Source: an uncultured Pelagibacteraceae bacterium (GTDB lineage: Bacteria > Pseudomonadota > Alphaproteobacteria > Pelagibacterales > Pelagibacteraceae). Taken from it: a stretch of DNA of 64,000 nt. This document shows, piece after piece, positions 19,539 to 30,020 of this stretch. The stretch covers positions 1-64,000 of the forward strand of contig CACODG010000002.1 of the NCBI GenBank assembly GCA_902625945.1, read 5' to 3'. Both the position numbers and the translations under genes were made by a program. Position 1 is the stretch's first letter, and every line of letters begins with the position of its first letter. The notes below the pieces were generated by a model that was not told where the DNA came from, did not search any database, and saw nothing but the letters and a program-made list of their open reading frames with translations.

Positions 19539-20236
19539 TGAGAACAAAGATATTCTGCGATATAGCTGATTACGAAACAATAAAATCCTTTAATAGTAAA
19601 TCTATGGTTAATGGTTTTACAACCAATCCAAGCTTGATGAGGTTGGCTGGTGCTAAAAATTATAAAAAATATTCTTTAAAAATTCTAAAGATTTGTAAAA
19701 AAAAACCAATATCTTTTGAAGTATTTGCAGATAATTCTAAAGATATGCTTAAACAAGCTTACGAAATTAACTCTTGGGGTAAAAATGTTTATGTTAAAAT
19801 TCCAGTTGTAAATTCTAAAGGGGAGTTTACCGGATCAGTTATAAAGGAGTTAAGCAATAATGGCATTAAACTTAATATCACTGCAGTTTATACATTTAAG
19901 CAAACTCAAATGATTTATAAAAAATTAAACAAAAAAACTAAATCTATTATTTCTATATTCGCAGGAAGAATGGCAGATAAAGGTAAAGATCCAATTCCCA
20001 TATTTAAAAAAAGTATTTCTTTAACTAAAAAGAACAAAAATATTGAAATTCTTTGGGCTAGCACTAGAGAAGCTTATAACTATACTCAAGCCAATCAAAT
20101 TAATTGCAATATAATTACAATGCCACCTAAAGTCATAAACCTAATAAATGGATTTGGAAAAAGTTTTAAATCAATGACGCTTGATACAGTAAAAGGTTTT
20201 TTAGTTGATAGTAAAAAATCAAAATTCAGTCTCTAA
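19538..20236 (+). CDS. tal: Transaldolase family protein
   Basis: FCDIADYETIKSF...VNGFTTNPSLMRLAG; VYVKIPV; ISIFAGRMADKG. Confidence 0.85.
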   Translation: MRTKIFCDIADYETIKSFNSKSMVNGFTTNPSLMRLAGAKNYKKYSLKILKICKKKPISFEVFADNSKDMLKQAYEINSWGKNVYVKIPVVNSKGEFTGSVIKELSNNGIKLNITAVYTFKQTQMIYKKLNKKTKSIISIFAGRMADKGKDPIPIFKKSISLTKKNKNIEILWASTREAYNYTQANQINCNIITMPPKVINLINGFGKSFKSMTLDTVKGFLVDSKKSKFSL

Positions 20237-22059
20237 GAAGCCTTAGCTTTTGCTCTTGAAAGCCTTTTTCTTTCGTGTGGATCTAAAATTAATTTTCTAA
20301 GCCTACATGCTTTTGGTGTAATTTCCAAAGCTTCATCTGTGTTTAATAAACTTAGTTGTTCAGCAATAGCCATTTTTCTTACTGGAGTTAAAACTACATT
20401 TTCATCTGTGTTTTGTGTTCTCATATTTGTTAATTTTTTTCCTTTCATTACATTAATTTCAAGATCACCAGCCTTAGATGAAATACCCACAATCATACCC
20501 TCGTACACAGGATCATTGTGAGTTACAAGCATCTCTCCTCTTGCTTGCAAATTAAAAATAGCAAATGCAACTGCTTTACCAGTTTCAATTGATATTAGAG
20601 CACCATTTCTTCTTCCTTCCATATCACCAGTGTAATCTCCGTATGAGTGAAAGATTCTATTTATAACCCCAGTTCCCTTAGTTATAGTTAAAAATCTACT
20701 CGTATAACCCATTAAACCTCTAGTCGGTGCATGAAAGATTAATCTTTTTTTATTTTTTCCCGTATCTTTTAATTCAATTAGTTTACCTTTTCTCCTATTC
20801 ATTGAGTCAATTATTCTTGAGGAGTATTCCTCATCTAAATCCATCGTAACTTCCTCTATAGGTTCTTTTTTCTCCCCATTATTCTCCTTAATCAAAACTT
20901 TTGGAGGACTTACGGTCATTTCAAATCCCTCTCGTCTCATTTGAGTCAAAAGAATTTCTAACATTAATTCACCTCGTCCACTGATCGAAAAAGAATCTTT
21001 ATTATCATTTTCCATAAAAGTTATACCAACGTTATTTTCGGCTTCTAGAATTAATCGTTCTCTTATTTGAGTACTTGTTAACTTGTTCCCTTCTGTACCA
21101 GCTAATGGAGAACTATTTACTGTAATTGTAATTGACATAGTTGGAGGATCAATAGGAGTAGCGCTTATTGGTTCATTTAATTCTAAATCACAAATTGTAT
21201 CTGCGACGTTAGCCTTTTCTAGTCCAGCTATAATGACAATATCTCCAGCTTCCCCTACCTCTATTGGGACTTTCTTAGTTCCCTCGTATCTAAAAATTTT
21301 TGTTAATCTACCTTCATCAACTTTTTTACCTTTCAAATTTATTGCCTTAATTTGTTGATTGGCTCTTGCTGTTCCTTGAGCGATACGACCTACTAAGCTT
21401 CTACCCAAAAAACTGTCTGCATATAGCAAAGTAGACAACATCGCGAATGGCTTTGTTCTATCTGTAATAGTTGGTTTTACGTGACTTAAAATTAAATCTA
21501 AAAGAGGCTGTAAATTTTCTCTTGGTCCATTTATGTCTTTTGTAGCCCATCCAGACCTACCGCTTGCGTACAATACAGGGAAATCTAACTGCTCTTCATT
21601 TGCATCTAAATTTACAAAAAGATCAAAAGTCTCATTTAAAACTTCATTAGCTCTTTGATCGGCTTTATCTAATTTATTTATTACGACGATTGGTTTTAAT
21701 CCTTGCTTGAGAGCTTTAGAAAGAACAAATTTAGTTTGGGGCATCACACCCTCTGCAGAGTCAATCAAAAGTAGGGCACCATCAGCCATATGCAAGACTC
21801 TTTCTACTTCAGCAGCAAAATCTCTATGTCCGGGAGTATCTATTATATTTATTCTGGATTTTTTCCAGTTTATAGATGTAGGTTTAGCTAAGATTGTTAT
21901 TCCTCTTTCTTTCTCCAGCTCACCAGAGTCCATAATTCTCTCCTCAATATTTTCATTTTCTCTGAAAGAGCCACTTTGTTTCATCAAGCTATCGATCAAA
22001 GTTGTTTTACCATGATCTACATGTGCTATAATTGTGATATTTCTAATAGTGTTAGTCAT
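20233..22059 (-). CDS. typA: Translational GTPase TypA/BipA
   Basis: IRNITIIAHVDHGKTTLIDSLMKQSG, RGITILAK, NIIDTPGHRDFAAEVERVL. Confidence 0.97.
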   Translation of the reverse strand: MTNTIRNITIIAHVDHGKTTLIDSLMKQSGSFRENENIEERIMDSGELEKERGITILAKPTSINWKKSRINIIDTPGHRDFAAEVERVLHMADGALLLIDSAEGVMPQTKFVLSKALKQGLKPIVVINKLDKADQRANEVLNETFDLFVNLDANEEQLDFPVLYASGRSGWATKDINGPRENLQPLLDLILSHVKPTITDRTKPFAMLSTLLYADSFLGRSLVGRIAQGTARANQQIKAINLKGKKVDEGRLTKIFRYEGTKKVPIEVGEAGDIVIIAGLEKANVADTICDLELNEPISATPIDPPTMSITITVNSSPLAGTEGNKLTSTQIRERLILEAENNVGITFMENDNKDSFSISGRGELMLEILLTQMRREGFEMTVSPPKVLIKENNGEKKEPIEEVTMDLDEEYSSRIIDSMNRRKGKLIELKDTGKNKKRLIFHAPTRGLMGYTSRFLTITKGTGVINRIFHSYGDYTGDMEGRRNGALISIETGKAVAFAIFNLQARGEMLVTHNDPVYEGMIVGISSKAGDLEINVMKGKKLTNMRTQNTDENVVLTPVRKMAIAEQLSLLNTDEALEITPKACRLRKLILDPHERKRLSRAKAKAS

Positions 22060-22061
22060 TT

Positions 22062-22138
<77 letters not shown>

Positions 22139-22143
22139 TTAAA

Positions 22144-22347
22144 TTATTTTTTCTTAATATTAATAGCTTGAAGTTTATCTTTTTCCTCTTTTATGTCGTA
22201 AACTATTAATTGATCTTCCTTTAAGACACGTAATTTAGACTCTTCTAAAGCAGACACATGCAGAAAAATATCTTTTTTAGTTTCATTGTCAGTTATAAAC
22301 CCGTATCCTTTTTTCGCATTAAACCATTTTACTTTACCAGATGGCAT
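22144..22347 (-). CDS. Cold-shock domain protein (start moved to internal ATG with SD)
   Basis: MPSGKVKWFNAKKGYGFITDNETKKDIFLHVSAL; agagga SD just upstream; track start is 22362. Confidence 0.93.
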   Translation of the reverse strand: MPSGKVKWFNAKKGYGFITDNETKKDIFLHVSALEESKLRVLKEDQLIVYDIKEEKDKLQAINIKKK

Positions 22348-22375
22348 TGTTATTCCTCTCATTTTATATAAAAAT

Positions 22376-22570
22376 TTAGTATCTATTTTTTAATTTTTGG
22401 AGTTTTTTTATTCTTTTTAGATTTTCCGTTTGAACTCTTTTTTTTCTTTCAGAAGGCTTTTCGTAAGTACTTTTCATCTTCATTACTTTAAAAAATCCCT
22501 CTTTTTGAAGTTTCCTTTTAAGAACTCTAATTGCTTGCTCTACGTTATTATCTTTGACGTCTATTTTAAT
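22376..22570 (-). CDS. rpsU: 30S ribosomal protein S21 with apparent ATT start (not in the ORF track)
   Basis: Translated by hand: (M)KIDVKDNNVEQAIRVLKRKLQKEGFFKVMKMKSTYEKPSERKKRVQTENLKRIKKLQKLKNRY*; GGAGG 5 nt upstream of ATT; in-frame TAA four codons further upstream. Confidence 0.88.
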   Translation of the reverse strand: MKIDVKDNNVEQAIRVLKRKLQKEGFFKVMKMKSTYEKPSERKKRVQTENLKRIKKLQKLKNRY

Positions 22571-22621
22571 AAAAGCCTCCAGTTAAATTTAATGTTTGTT
22601 ATCATTTGAAAGTTTATTTGT

Positions 22622-23206
22622 CTAGAGAGAAGCTTCCTGAGCCTTCTTTTCCTCTCTTATTTTAGCTTTTTTCTCCCTTTCAACTCTTCTTTTAGCTTTA
22701 TCTAAACTTTTTTGAAAAGCTTCTTGGGTACATAATGCTAATATTACAGGATCCCTTGGTTTTAAGTTGGAAAAATTCCAATAACTTCTTTTTCTAATTA
22801 ATGAAACTGTTCCTTTTGTGCTACCAACAAGTTTTGAAATTTGGCCATCAGTTAAATCTGAAGCATTTTTACATAACCATAAAATTGCATCTGGACGATC
22901 TTGTCTTTTCGAAAGAGGAGTATATTTTGGTTTTTTTCTTTCTTTAACATCAATTTCATCAATTTTTTTTAATAAACTGAGTTTTTTTGTTGTGTCTTTA
23001 GAGCACTTTTCTATTTCCTCTCTAGATAGTTGACCTGCCAAGATTGGATTATAAGCTTTAATTCCTTTAGCCACATCTCCGTCAGCTATTCCTTTAATTT
23101 CTAATTCGTGTAAATTACAAAATTCAGCAATTTGTTTAAAGGTCAAAGTAGTGTTTTCAACTAACCAAACAGCTGTTGCTTTTGGCATAAATGGGGTTTC
23201 AGTCAT
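22622..23206 (-). CDS. trcR: DUF1013 family protein (cell cycle regulator TrcR homologue)
   Basis: MPKATAVWLVENTTLTFKQIAEFCNLHELEIKGIADGDVAKGIKAYNPI...RPDAILWLCKNASDLTDGQISKLVGSTKGTV. Confidence 0.85.
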   Translation of the reverse strand: MTETPFMPKATAVWLVENTTLTFKQIAEFCNLHELEIKGIADGDVAKGIKAYNPILAGQLSREEIEKCSKDTTKKLSLLKKIDEIDVKERKKPKYTPLSKRQDRPDAILWLCKNASDLTDGQISKLVGSTKGTVSLIRKRSYWNFSNLKPRDPVILALCTQEAFQKSLDKAKRRVEREKKAKIREEKKAQEASL

Positions 23207-23209
23207 AAA

Positions 23210-23434
23210 TTATTTTTTTGATCTTAGATTACTAAATTTTTTGTTATATTGGCTCACTCTACCTTTATCCAATACTTTTTGTGTTCCGCCTGTCCATGCG
23301 TAGTGAGACTTTGGGTCAATATCTAGTTTTAAAACATCATTTTCTTTACCCCAAGTTGATCTTGTTTCGAACTCGGACCCATCAGTCATTACAACTTTAA
23401 TCTTATGATATTTGGGATGTATGTTTTTTTTCAT
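23210..23434 (-). CDS. rpmE: 50S ribosomal protein L31
   Basis: [50 protein letters not shown]. Confidence 0.96.
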   Translation of the reverse strand: MKKNIHPKYHKIKVVMTDGSEFETRSTWGKENDVLKLDIDPKSHYAWTGGTQKVLDKGRVSQYNKKFSNLRSKK

Positions 23435-23462
23435 GAACGGAGTTTTATATTAATAATAGTTT

Positions 23463-24263
23463 TTACTCAATATCTTTTTTAATTATAAGACCTCTCAATT
23501 CTTCATGAATATTGGAATTTGATGCTAAAATATTCTTTTTTAAAGGTGTGTTGGCATCTTCCTCAAAAAAATCAATAAATCCTCCAGCTTCTTTTAAAAT
23601 AATAATCCCAGCTGCAATATCCCAATAGTTAAGCTCTCTTTGCCAATAACCATCAAATCTACCACAAGCGACATAGGCTATATCTAAGGCAGCGCTTCCA
23701 AACTTTCTTACATTAGAAACATTTTTTGAAACATTAATGTATTCAGAAAAAATTTTATCTTTAATTTTGCTAGCTCCTTTAGGGCCGCCAGTTACTATGA
23801 GAGCATCATTGATTTTCTTTTTATTGGAAACTCTTATTCTTGAATTATTGAGGTAAGATCCATTACCTTTTTCAGCACAAAACATTTCATTCATAATAGG
23901 ATTAAATATAACACCACATTTAACTTCACTATTTTCCTCATAAGCAATTGATATTGCAAATTGAGGTATGCCATTTAAAAAGTTCATTGTTCCATCTATG
24001 GGATCAATTATCCATCTATTATCCAAATTAGATTTATTTATTATTCCAGTTTCTTCAGTTACTATCCCGTAATCTGGATGAGCTTTTTGTAACTCGTCTA
24101 TTATAATTTTTTCAGTTCTTTTATCTGCTGATGTTACGAAATCTCCAGGACCTTTAGTTGAAACTTGTAAATTTTCTATTTCTCCAAAATCTCTTATAAG
24201 TGATCTTGAAGCTTTCATACAGGCCCTTGTTATTAAATTAATTTGAGAAGAATTTAATCTCAT
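23463..24263 (-). CDS. suhB: Inositol monophosphatase family protein
   Basis: IVTEETG, WIIDPIDGTMNFLNGIPQF, NYWDIAAGIIILKEAGG. Confidence 0.92.
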   Translation of the reverse strand: MRLNSSQINLITRACMKASRSLIRDFGEIENLQVSTKGPGDFVTSADKRTEKIIIDELQKAHPDYGIVTEETGIINKSNLDNRWIIDPIDGTMNFLNGIPQFAISIAYEENSEVKCGVIFNPIMNEMFCAEKGNGSYLNNSRIRVSNKKKINDALIVTGGPKGASKIKDKIFSEYINVSKNVSNVRKFGSAALDIAYVACGRFDGYWQRELNYWDIAAGIIILKEAGGFIDFFEEDANTPLKKNILASNSNIHEELRGLIIKKDIE

Positions 24264-24826
24264 TAATTGACTCTTTTTACATATTCAAGTGTTCGAGTAT
24301 CAATAATTATTTTTTCTCCACTTTCTATAAATGGCGGGACATTAATTTTAATACCACAATCAAGAAGAGCGGGTTTGTAAGATGATGAAGCTGTTTGGTT
24401 TTTAATAGCAGCATCTGTAGTTTCAATTGTACATTCAATATTGTTTGGTAACTCAATTGATATCGGCTTATCTTCCATAAAAGAAATTGTAACTTCTAAA
24501 TTTTCTTTTAATAATTTATGCTTTTCTCCAGCTATAGATTTCGATATTTCTACTTGCTCATAAGTATTGTTATCCATAAAATGGCAACTATCTCCATCTA
24601 TGTACAAAAAATTAAATTTTTTTTCATCAACTTCAGCTTTTTCTACTGTTTCGCTTGATCTAAATCTTTCGTTCAGCTTTGTACCTTTGATAACACTTTT
24701 TAACTCTACCTGATTAAAAGCCCCACCTTTTCCAGGCTTAACATGCTGAGTTTTAAGAACATTCCAATAATCATTTTTATGCTCAATTATCATTCCAGGT
24801 TTTATTTCAATAGCAGTTATTTTCAT
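24263..24826 (-). CDS. efp: Elongation factor P
   Basis: EIKPGMIIEHKNDYWNVLKTQHVKPGKGGAFNQVELKSV; IKVPPFIESGEKI-like C-term. Confidence 0.96.
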   Translation of the reverse strand: MKITAIEIKPGMIIEHKNDYWNVLKTQHVKPGKGGAFNQVELKSVIKGTKLNERFRSSETVEKAEVDEKKFNFLYIDGDSCHFMDNNTYEQVEISKSIAGEKHKLLKENLEVTISFMEDKPISIELPNNIECTIETTDAAIKNQTASSSYKPALLDCGIKINVPPFIESGEKIIIDTRTLEYVKRVN

Positions 24827-25425
24827 TTGAATTTTTTAATAGCAAGTTCCGGTTTTAATTTGGGGTTATCCCAAATAAAACTTGATATTGCAATATATTT
24901 TGCTCCTGCTTTTATTAATTTTTTGTAATTCTTATTATTTATTCCGCCTATTGCCACAATAGGTTTTCTCACGTTCTTTTTTGCCCATCTCAAAATATTA
25001 AGGTTGGCCTTTATTGTATTTCGCTTAAGTTTAGATTTAAAAAAAGATCCAAAAGCAACATAACTTGCATTATTTTTAATTGCATTAGTTGCAAGTTTTT
25101 TTGAGTTATGGCATGTGATACCAAATATTTTGTTTTTGAGTTTTTTTCTAGCTTTTAAAAACGATCCATCGTGCTGACCCATATGACATCCATCAGCGTT
25201 TATTTTCGATGCTAAAATAAAATTATCATTAATGATAAACTTAACTTTATGTTTAGCGGTAATTTTTATAATTTTTTTAGAGAAATTAAGAAGTTTTTTT
25301 TGACTCAAATTTTTTAATCTTAATTGAAAAAACTTCACATTCTTAAACGACAATACTTTATCTAAACTAGCAAAGAAATTTTGATCAATTTTATTAGGTG
25401 AAATTAAGTATACTAATTTCTTCAA
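24823..25425 (-). CDS. thiE: Thiamine-phosphate synthase-like protein
   Basis: FQLRLKN, FIINDNFILASKINADGCHMGQHD, GITCHNSKK, PIVAIGGIN. Confidence 0.8.
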   Translation of the reverse strand: MKKLVYLISPNKIDQNFFASLDKVLSFKNVKFFQLRLKNLSQKKLLNFSKKIIKITAKHKVKFIINDNFILASKINADGCHMGQHDGSFLKARKKLKNKIFGITCHNSKKLATNAIKNNASYVAFGSFFKSKLKRNTIKANLNILRWAKKNVRKPIVAIGGINNKNYKKLIKAGAKYIAISSFIWDNPKLKPELAIKKFK

Positions 25426-25430
25426 ATGTT

Positions 25431-26447
25431 TTAGGCCGCAAATTCTTTCTCTAATTCTTCAGACCACTCCCCTTTGGATGACAGACCATTCATTTTAGCT
25501 CTATGGTCAAAGGCTTTTTGAATATTTTCTGTATTTTCTTGATTTTTTCCAAATTCCTTTAATGCACTTGCTTGTAACCCTCTTCCATAAGAAAAAGTAA
25601 TTAAAAAATTACTATCATTTATTTTGTTTATTTCATTAAGATTTTTACTAGACTCAATTTCAGACTGACCGCCCGATAAAAAGGCAATTCCAGGAACATC
25701 ACTTGGAACATTTTTCTTTAAGCAGTCTAAAGTTTTTTTTGCAATTTCTTCTGTATTAGATTTATCTTTACACTCCGAGCCAGGTACAACCATATTAGGC
25801 TTAAGTACAGTTCCTTTCAAATCAACTTTATGTATTTCTAGTTCATTATAACACTCATTAAGTACATTTGTTGTAACTTTATAGCATTTATCAATATTAT
25901 GAGAACCATCCATCAAAACTTCTGGTTCGACTATCGGCACCATTTTAGCTTCTTGAACTAAAGCAGCGTATCTTGCTAATGCGTGGGCATTAGACTTAAT
26001 AGATTGTGCAGATGGAAATTTATCTGAAATTTTATAGACAGCTCTCCATTTCGTAAATCTCGCACCTAAATCGTAATACTCTTTTAATCTTTCGCGTAAG
26101 CCATCTAAACCCTCTGTTACAGTTTCATCACTAGATCCAGCAAGAGGTTTAGCACCTTTATCAACTTTAATTCCTGGTACAGCTCCATGTTTAGATATTA
26201 ATTCTGGAATTGATGGACCGAAGGTAGTTTTTTGTCTTATTGTTTCATCAAATAAAATTACTCCCCCAATAAAATCTTTCATAGCACTTGAATTGAAAAG
26301 AGTTTGTCTAAAATTTAGTCTATTTTTTTCTATGTTTTCAACATTTATACTTTTAAATCTTTTAGCTATTGTTCCAGTACTTTCATCTGCAGCAAGGATA
26401 CCTTTTCCTTTAGCGCACATTTTTTTTGCTATTTCATTTAATGTCAT
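25431..26447 (-). CDS. fba: Class I fructose-bisphosphate aldolase
   Basis: GKGILAADESTGTIAKRF, FTKWRAVYKI, GTVLKPNMVVPG, IAFLSGGQSE. Confidence 0.96.
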   Translation of the reverse strand: MTLNEIAKKMCAKGKGILAADESTGTIAKRFKSINVENIEKNRLNFRQTLFNSSAMKDFIGGVILFDETIRQKTTFGPSIPELISKHGAVPGIKVDKGAKPLAGSSDETVTEGLDGLRERLKEYYDLGARFTKWRAVYKISDKFPSAQSIKSNAHALARYAALVQEAKMVPIVEPEVLMDGSHNIDKCYKVTTNVLNECYNELEIHKVDLKGTVLKPNMVVPGSECKDKSNTEEIAKKTLDCLKKNVPSDVPGIAFLSGGQSEIESSKNLNEINKINDSNFLITFSYGRGLQASALKEFGKNQENTENIQKAFDHRAKMNGLSSKGEWSEELEKEFAA

Positions 26448-26456
26448 AGCGATTAT

Positions 26457-27647
26457 TTATTTTAAAACACTTATACCAGGCAAGTCTTTTCCTTCTAAGT
26501 ACTCTAAAAATGCTCCTCCTGCTGTTGATAAGTGAGAGAAAGTAAGTTTGTCATCACTTTTATTTATTGCTGCGAGAGTGTCTCCACCCCCTAGAATAGA
26601 TATTAAAGATTTTTCAATAGTATTTTTAGAGATATTTTCTGCAATCGATAATGTGCCTTTTAAGAAGTTCTCATTTTCAAAATATCCGGCTGGTCCATTC
26701 CACAGAACAGTATTAGACTCGTTAATCTTTTTTTGAATTTTTTTGATTGTATTTAAGCCAATATCTAAAATTATTTCATTTTCTTGAATCTCATCAAGAT
26801 TTTTATTTTTACCGGTTCCTTCAAAGTCTGTTCCTACCACGCAGTCTTCAGGTATTAATATTTTACAATTATGTTCCTCTGCTTTTTTATAAATATTTGC
26901 TATTATCTCTTTTGTATTTTTTTCAATTAAAGATTTACCAACTTTTAAATTCTTGTGAACGAAAAAATTATTAGCCATTGCCCCAACAATTACTATATTG
27001 TTTACTTTTTTTAAAAGATTAATAATAACATTAATCTTTGTAGAAATTTTAGAACCTCCGATAATGCAAGTGACTGGTTCTTTTTTATTTTTTATAACAA
27101 GATTTATTGCCGTTATTTCTTTTTTTAATAATGGACCAGCATAACTTTTTTTTACAAATTTTGTTATACTATGCACAGAAGCTTGTTTTCTATGGGAGCA
27201 TGAAAATGCATCATTTATATAAATGTCCCCAAGTTCACCTAACTTTTTTGAAAAATCTTGGTCATCTTCAGTTTCCTCTTTAAAAAATCTTATATTCTCA
27301 ATTAATATTACCTCACCCCCTTTTAGGTGAGAAAATTTTTCTTTAGTTTCACCATCAAAAGTTCCTCTAAAAAAATAAACATTAGTTTTAAGCGCATCTT
27401 TAAGATATTTGTAGATAGGTATTAAAGACAAGTCAGGAACATTAATTCCTTTTGGTCGACCTAAATGACTAATAATTATAATTTTTGCTTTTTTTTCAAT
27501 TAGTCTTTCTATAAAAGGTAAACATAAAGTTATTCTTGTATCATCTTTTATAACTTTGTCTTTGATTGGAACATTTAAATCTAATCTAAGAATTATCTTT
27601 TGATCTTTTACTTCTAAATCGTCAGGAAAGAAATTTATTTCACCCAT
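26457..27647 (-). CDS. pgk: Phosphoglycerate kinase
   Basis: LRLDLNVPIKDKVIKDDTRI, ISHLGRPKG, VLWNGPAGYFE, ILGGGDTLAAI. Confidence 0.97.
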   Translation of the reverse strand: MGEINFFPDDLEVKDQKIILRLDLNVPIKDKVIKDDTRITLCLPFIERLIEKKAKIIIISHLGRPKGINVPDLSLIPIYKYLKDALKTNVYFFRGTFDGETKEKFSHLKGGEVILIENIRFFKEETEDDQDFSKKLGELGDIYINDAFSCSHRKQASVHSITKFVKKSYAGPLLKKEITAINLVIKNKKEPVTCIIGGSKISTKINVIINLLKKVNNIVIVGAMANNFFVHKNLKVGKSLIEKNTKEIIANIYKKAEEHNCKILIPEDCVVGTDFEGTGKNKNLDEIQENEIILDIGLNTIKKIQKKINESNTVLWNGPAGYFENENFLKGTLSIAENISKNTIEKSLISILGGGDTLAAINKSDDKLTFSHLSTAGGAFLEYLEGKDLPGISVLK

Positions 27648-27656
27648 CGACTTCTA

Positions 27657-29639
27657 TTACTTTCTCAATTTTCTTTGAATAAAATTTGCTATATCTTCCT
27701 CTGATAATTTAAAATGTTTGTAAACTTCTTTATAAGGAGCACTTTCACCAAATTTATCAATACCTAAATTGGCACCTTTATTTTTAATATATTTTTGCCA
27801 AGACATTACACTTCCAGCTTCTAAGGTGATGATCAATGAATTTTCTTCTAAAATATCTTTCCGGTAATCTTCAGGTTGTTTATCAAAAAGCTCCATACAC
27901 GGCATTGAAACTACTTTTGAGTGGATATTGCTTTCTTTAAGTTTATCTTGAACTTTTAAGGCAAGTTCTACCTCAGTACCTGAGGCAACCAATGTTACAT
28001 TGCTCTCATGCGAAGTTAAATTAACTACATAGGCTCCTTTTTCACATTTATTCTCTTTAGAATTGCTTGGATTGATGTAAGGAACTTTTTGTCTCGATAA
28101 AGCAATAGCACTTGGGGTATTTTCACTTTTTAAAGCAATTTCCCAACATTCAAATGTTTCATTAATATCTGCCGGCCTGAAGACATTTAAATTCGGAATT
28201 GCTCTCAACCCAGTAAGTTGTTCTATTGGTTGGTGGGTAGGACCATCCTCGCCAAGACCAATTGAGTCGTGTGAAAAAACATAAATTACCTTAAGACCCA
28301 TTAAAGCAGAGAGTCTTATAGAGGGTTTACAATAATCTGAGAATATTAAAAATGTTCCACCATAAGGTATTATACCTCCATATAGCGCTAAACCATTCAT
28401 AACTGCAGCCATTCCATGTTCTCTAACTCCGTAATGAATATAATTTCCATTAAAATTTTTAGAGTTTATAATTTTAGAATTATTTGTTTTTGTATTATTA
28501 GATCCACTTAAATCTGCAGAACCACCTATTAATTCAGGAAGAAAAGCAGAAATTTTTTCTATAGCGGCCATCGAGCATTGTCGTGTTGCTAAACTTGGCT
28601 TAGATTCAAAATTTTTATCTTTTTCTTGACGAATTAAATTTTCTAAACCGTTCAAATCCAATTTCTCATTAGCGCCGTTAAGTTCACTTTTAATTTTAGG
28701 ATCCTTTTTATTGACAGTTTCGATCCATTCATTTTCCATTTGCTCACCTTTGTTACCTATATTTCTCCATTCATCTAGTATTTCTTGAGGTACTTCAAAT
28801 GGCTGGTTATTCCATTTTAATTTTTTTCTTACTAAAGCTATTTCTTCATCTCCCAAAGGAGAGCCGTGAGAGGAAGCTTTACCAGATTTATTAGGTGATC
28901 CAAATCCTATTATAGTTTTACAAGATATTATTGTAGGTTTTTTAGATTTTGATGCTTTTGTGATCGCTTTTGAAATTTGTTTTTCATTATGACCGTTTAT
29001 CTCTAAGAAGCGCCAACCATACGACTCAAATCTTTTTTTGTAATTATCTGAAACACTAAGCGATGTTGAACCGTCAATTGAAATTTTATTATTGTCAAAA
29101 AAAACTATCAAATTCTTTAATTTTAGATGACCAGCGAGACTCATTGCTTCATGACTAATTCCCTCCATTAAGTCTCCGTCACTCGCAATTACATAGGTTT
29201 TGTTATTAATGACAGAAGAACTAAATTTTTTTCTAAATATTTCTTCTGCTATTGCCATACCTACTGCATTACCTAAACCTTGACCTAAAGGACCAGTCGT
29301 CGTCTCAATTCCAGTGCCTTTTTTATATTCAGGGTGGCCGGCGCAAATAGAATTTAATTGTCGAAAATTTTTGATATCTTGGATTGAAACCGATTTGTAG
29401 CCCGTTAAATAAAGTAAAGAGTAAAGAAGCATTGATCCATGACCTGCAGATAAAATAAATCTATCTCTGTTGACCCAGTTAGGGTTTTTGGGATTAAACC
29501 TGAGGTGGTATTTAAACAAAACTGTAGCAACATCTGCCATACCCATCGGCATGCCGGGATGGCCAGAATTTGCTTTTTGTACCGCATCGATTGATAAAAA
29601 TCTCAATGCATTCGATAATTGATTAAAATTTACACTCAC
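27657..29639 (-). CDS. tkt: Transketolase
   Basis: [70 protein letters not shown]. Confidence 0.97.
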   Translation of the reverse strand: MSVNFNQLSNALRFLSIDAVQKANSGHPGMPMGMADVATVLFKYHLRFNPKNPNWVNRDRFILSAGHGSMLLYSLLYLTGYKSVSIQDIKNFRQLNSICAGHPEYKKGTGIETTTGPLGQGLGNAVGMAIAEEIFRKKFSSSVINNKTYVIASDGDLMEGISHEAMSLAGHLKLKNLIVFFDNNKISIDGSTSLSVSDNYKKRFESYGWRFLEINGHNEKQISKAITKASKSKKPTIISCKTIIGFGSPNKSGKASSHGSPLGDEEIALVRKKLKWNNQPFEVPQEILDEWRNIGNKGEQMENEWIETVNKKDPKIKSELNGANEKLDLNGLENLIRQEKDKNFESKPSLATRQCSMAAIEKISAFLPELIGGSADLSGSNNTKTNNSKIINSKNFNGNYIHYGVREHGMAAVMNGLALYGGIIPYGGTFLIFSDYCKPSIRLSALMGLKVIYVFSHDSIGLGEDGPTHQPIEQLTGLRAIPNLNVFRPADINETFECWEIALKSENTPSAIALSRQKVPYINPSNSKENKCEKGAYVVNLTSHESNVTLVASGTEVELALKVQDKLKESNIHSKVVSMPCMELFDKQPEDYRKDILEENSLIITLEAGSVMSWQKYIKNKGANLGIDKFGESAPYKEVYKHFKLSEEDIANFIQRKLRK

Positions 29640-29696
29640 TTTAAATAACCTATATAGACTTAAACTAAGTATATCAATAATATGATATAATATTTT

Positions 29697-30020
29697 ATGA
29701 GTATAATTGAGAAGAAAGAAAAAAATTTAAATTTATTAATTAACAAGCTTAACTCACTTACATTAACTTATTCACAACCAACATATGAAATTGAAAAAAT
29801 TAAAACTGAAAAAAACGAAATTTTAAGACAAAAAATTAAAATAGAAAAAAAGAATCAAGAATTAATGAGAGAGCATAAACACCTTAAAGAAAAGATTCAG
29901 AATTTACAATCTGAAGCAAAAAAGAGGTCAGAATTAGAAGATAACTTTAACCAAGAAATAGAGGAATTAAGTCAGGAAACTGAAAATTTGGTTTCAGAAA
30001 TTGAAAAATGGCAAACGTAA
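29697..30020 (+). CDS. Predicted coiled-coil protein upstream of zapA
   Basis: 107 aa, E/K/Q-rich heptads; overlaps zapA start by 13 nt. Confidence 0.65.
   Translation: MSIIEKKEKNLNLLINKLNSLTLTYSQPTYEIEKIKTEKNEILRQKIKIEKKNQELMREHKHLKEKIQNLQSEAKKRSELEDNFNQEIEELSQETENLVSEIEKWQT

Noticed and set aside
20339-22015. Plus-strand ORFs (20339, 21083, 21707) inside typA
   Set aside because: Antisense to a strongly conserved GTPase; no recognisable motifs; expected shadow ORFs.
29405-29587. 60-aa minus-strand ORF in alternate frame of tkt
   Set aside because: Same-strand out-of-frame overlap with conserved transketolase.
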